Shown in pieces: positions 6,256 to 8,055 of a DNA stretch of 8,055 nucleotides. Every line of letters begins with the position of its first letter. The stretch's first letter is position 1. The stretch covers positions 1 through 8,055 of the forward strand of contig JAQUAR010000052.1 in assembly GCA_028687155.1 (NCBI GenBank), written 5' to 3'. Position numbers and translations under genes: made by a program. The stretch is from Methylacidiphilaceae bacterium. GTDB lineage: Bacteria; Verrucomicrobiota; Verrucomicrobiia; Methylacidiphilales; Methylacidiphilaceae. The notes beneath the pieces are model-generated. The model did not search any database and had not been told where the DNA came from. It saw only the letters and a list, made by a program, of their open reading frames with translations.

Positions 6256-7512
6256 ATGCGTTTTCTTCTGGATAACCCCACCTTTGCGATGGCCTGCCAG
6301 CAGTTCGACCAGGCCGCCGCTCTTCTCGAGCTTCCGCAGAACTTAAGAGAGAGGACGAAGTGGCCGAAGCGCCTGGTGACGGTCGCCGTTCCGGTGCGGA
6401 TGGATTCAGGGGAGGTTTGCGTTTTTAGCGGATACCGGGTGCAGCATCATCTTTCCTTGGGGCCGACCAAGGGGGGAATTCGCTACGCTCCCAGCGTCGA
6501 CCTGGGGGAAGTCGCGGCACTGGCGATGTGGATGAGCTGGAAGTGCGCCCTGATGCAGCTTCCGTATGGCGGAGCCAAAGGGGGAGTCGCGTGCGATCCG
6601 GGACAGTTGAGCCGGCGGGAATGCGAGGCATTGACGCGGCGGTACACCCAAGAGCTCATCTCCTTTATCGGCGCCCGATCGGACATTCCCGCTCCGGACC
6701 TGGGAACGAACGAACAGGTCATGGCTTGGATGATGGACACCTACTCCACCCATTCTGGCTTTGCCGTACCGGAGATCGTCACCGGGAAACCGGTTCCGAT
6801 CGGCGGGTCTCTTGGGCGACGGGAAGCAACCGGAAGGGGGGTTGCGTTCCTGGTCAACCGGGCAGCCGAGCTCTGCAAGCTTTCCTCGCCCCTGCGCGTG
6901 ATCGTGCAAGGCTTCGGCAACGTGGGCTCCCATGCCGCGCTCGAATTGGTCCGGACCGGAGCGACCGTCGTGGGCGTTTCCGATCGAACGGGGGCAATTC
7001 ATCGTACGGACGGGATCGATCTTGGCGCGCTGCAGCAGCATGTGGCTCGCCATGGAGGAGTCCGAGGATTTTCGGAAGCCGAGCCGATCGACGACCGGGG
7101 GATCCTGCTTCAGCCGTGCGACGTTCTCATCCCGGCTGCCGTGGAGCGGGTGATCACCGGGGAGATCGCCGGCAAAATCCAGTGCCGCATTCTGGCCGAA
7201 GGGGCCAACGGCCCCACGACCCCCGAAGCGGATAAGGTCTTGGCGGAGCGCCCCGAGATCTTTCTCTTGCCGGATATTCTCTGCAACGCCGGCGGGGTGG
7301 TCACGAGCTACTTCGAGTGGGTGCAGGATCTGCAAAGTTTTTTCTGGTCGGAGCGGGAGGTCTACGACGCACTCTACCGCATCCTCGAGCAAGCGCTTTC
7401 GACGATTCTCAAGCGCGTGGGGAAGCAAAAGAGCTCCATGCGGATGGCCGCCCTGATGATCGGGATCGAGCGGGTGGCGGAGGCCAAGAGGCTTCGAGGC
7501 CTCTTCCCCTGA
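6256..7512 (+). CDS. gdhA: Glutamate dehydrogenase family (Glu/Leu/Phe/Val dehydrogenase)
   Basis: A 418-residue cytoplasmic enzyme, the normal size for the hexameric family that interconverts glutamate with 2-oxoglutarate, ammonia and NAD(P)H. From the ATG at 6256, the substrate domain has GPTKGGIRY (Lys72), a second lysine at 96 in SWKCAL, catalytic Lys108 in PYGGAKGG, and Asp148 in IPAPDLGT. The Rossmann domain has GFGNVG (219-224), followed by EGANGPTTPEAD and LPDILCNAGGVVTSYFEW. A GTG at 6244 would add four residues; spacing to the AGGGG at 6236-6240 is poor for both, and I prefer the ATG because family members start close to the NPTF segment. Cofactor preference is not decided by what I can see. 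Its position behind trpEG suggests a link between nitrogen supply and anthranilate synthesis; activity on another amino acid is less likely but possible. Confidence 0.9.
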   Translation: MRFLLDNPTFAMACQQFDQAAALLELPQNLRERTKWPKRLVTVAVPVRMDSGEVCVFSGYRVQHHLSLGPTKGGIRYAPSVDLGEVAALAMWMSWKCALMQLPYGGAKGGVACDPGQLSRRECEALTRRYTQELISFIGARSDIPAPDLGTNEQVMAWMMDTYSTHSGFAVPEIVTGKPVPIGGSLGRREATGRGVAFLVNRAAELCKLSSPLRVIVQGFGNVGSHAALELVRTGATVVGVSDRTGAIHRTDGIDLGALQQHVARHGGVRGFSEAEPIDDRGILLQPCDVLIPAAVERVITGEIAGKIQCRILAEGANGPTTPEADKVLAERPEIFLLPDILCNAGGVVTSYFEWVQDLQSFFWSEREVYDALYRILEQALSTILKRVGKQKSSMRMAALMIGIERVAEAKRLRGLFP

Positions 7513-7524
7513 CTCCTCTTTTTG

Positions 7525-7534
7525 CTTGCGCAAG
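7525..7534. other. 10-bp perfect palindrome between gdhA and the hydrolase gene
   Basis: CTTGCGCAAG sits in the 62-base gap after gdhA, and a T-run (7519-7523) precedes it rather than follows it, so it is not a standard terminator for gdhA. A wider CTCTT (7517-7521) and AAGAG (7532-7536) pairing is an alternative fold. It could be a protein-binding site or chance. Confidence 0.2.
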
Positions 7535-7574
7535 AGCGACATCATGGGATGCTTAAAGAACTTCGCTTTCCAGC

Positions 7575-8055
7575 GTGACTCTCTCGGCCGTGCGTGGTCT
7601 ATCCCTTTTTGCCTTCGTTAGCGTCCTCTTCTCGATCGCCGCTTTTGGCCAGGACAGAGCAGCGGATCGAGAGATACCCCCGGGCGGACCGGGACCAGCG
7701 CCTCCCCTGGCGCCCGCGGCCCTCCCTGAGGCTCCCTCCTCTCCTCCGGTCGTGGAAACGGCCAAGCCTGCGCTTCGTGGAGCGATGGTTCGATTGAGCG
7801 ATTTCGGGACGGACGACGTGGCCTATCTGTCGATTCCCGATAGCCCTCCGATTGCGGCGGTGGTTCTGGTGCCTGGGATGTGGGGATTGGACGATCGAAT
7901 CAAGCTCTGCGCCGACCGTCTGGCGCGCCAGGGATTCGTCGCTCTCGCCGTAGATCTTTTCAACGGACAGGTGCCGTCCGATGCGCGCATTGCCACCGAT
8001 TTGGAACGGAGCCTTCGCGCCGAATCGTCGTTCCGCGTCATCGAAGCGGGCCTCC
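7575..8055 (+). CDS. Exported dienelactone hydrolase-like alpha/beta hydrolase, 3'-partial
   Basis: The frame stays open from 7557 to the right edge; the first start is GTG at 7575, giving at least 160 residues. The N-terminus (VRGLSLFAFVSVLFSIAAFGQ, given here in two parts: VRGLSLFAFV, SVLFSIAAFGQ) is basic then hydrophobic, a likely signal peptide cut near AFG-QD. A Pro/Ala-rich linker follows (about 26-70). The hydrolase domain starts near AYLSIP and contains VVLVPGMWGLDDRIKLCADR and QGFVALAVDLFNGQ, which match the first strands and helix of the dienelactone hydrolase family. Where that family has HEWWGLN, this protein has PGMWGLD, so the usual Glu is missing. The nucleophile Cys or Ser, Asp and His lie beyond the window. 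Substrate is unknown; it would act outside the cytoplasm. No good ribosome binding site is seen; GTG at 7590 is another possible start. Confidence 0.78.
   Translation, partial: MTLSAVRGLSLFAFVSVLFSIAAFGQDRAADREIPPGGPGPAPPLAPAALPEAPSSPPVVETAKPALRGAMVRLSDFGTDDVAYLSIPDSPPIAAVVLVPGMWGLDDRIKLCADRLARQGFVALAVDLFNGQVPSDARIATDLERSLRAESSFRVIEAGL

Noticed and set aside
6406..7545. Long antisense open frame (379 codons) opposite gdhA
   Set aside because: The plus strand has every glutamate dehydrogenase motif in order. The antisense frame shows no recognisable domain and is expected from GC-rich codon bias.
1..8055. CRISPR array, tRNA or rRNA genes
   Set aside because: No regularly spaced direct repeats, tRNA-like cloverleaf or rRNA segment was noticed by eye on either strand.

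Overview
The window is GC-rich bacterial chromosome. It carries a decayed insertion-sequence gene, one HAD-type phosphatase gene on the minus strand, and a run of plus-strand genes: exbB-like, exbD-like, tonB-like, trpE, trpG, a glutamate-dehydrogenase-family gene and the start of an exported dienelactone-hydrolase-like gene. TonB machinery and a signal peptide point to a Gram-negative, diderm organism. The protein style (short TrpE beginning MVTPGRKAF, trpEG followed directly by gdh) and the GC-rich codon use would suit a Verrucomicrobiota/PVC-type bacterium such as an acidophilic methanotroph. That placement is inference from general impression and was not tested.

Region by region. Positions 1 to about 1185 are the right-hand part of an IS200/IS605 (IS1341-like) element. 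Its tnpB reads in from beyond the left edge and is frameshifted near 986-990, just before the third RuvC motif. The original frame would have stopped at 1137, followed by a strong 12-bp hairpin (1127-1158) that looks like the element's right end. Positions 1189-1962 (minus) hold a complete HAD-IIB phosphatase that converges on the IS. Positions 1963-2302 are a noncoding divergent control region with an AT-rich pocket and three small dyads, one resembling a Fur box. Positions 2303-4076 are a tight exbB-exbD-tonB operon for energising outer-membrane transport; exbD and tonB overlap by 14 bp. Positions 4135-6237 hold trpE and trpG, the two subunits of anthranilate synthase. Positions 6256-7512 hold the glutamate dehydrogenase homologue. 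Positions 7575 to the right edge hold an incomplete gene for an exported alpha/beta hydrolase.

How the genes work together: ExbB and ExbD form the proton-driven motor that TonB couples to outer-membrane receptors, probably for iron or other scarce nutrients. TrpG releases ammonia from glutamine for TrpE, yielding anthranilate and glutamate. The adjacent dehydrogenase interconverts glutamate with 2-oxoglutarate and ammonia, so the trpEG-gdh set links tryptophan synthesis to nitrogen status. No clearly new multi-gene system is visible. The points most worth a second look are the frameshifted TnpB with its right-end hairpin, the ExbB-like protein lacking the usual threonine in its third membrane helix, the dyad-rich control region before exbB, and the hydrolase with a changed active-site-entrance motif.
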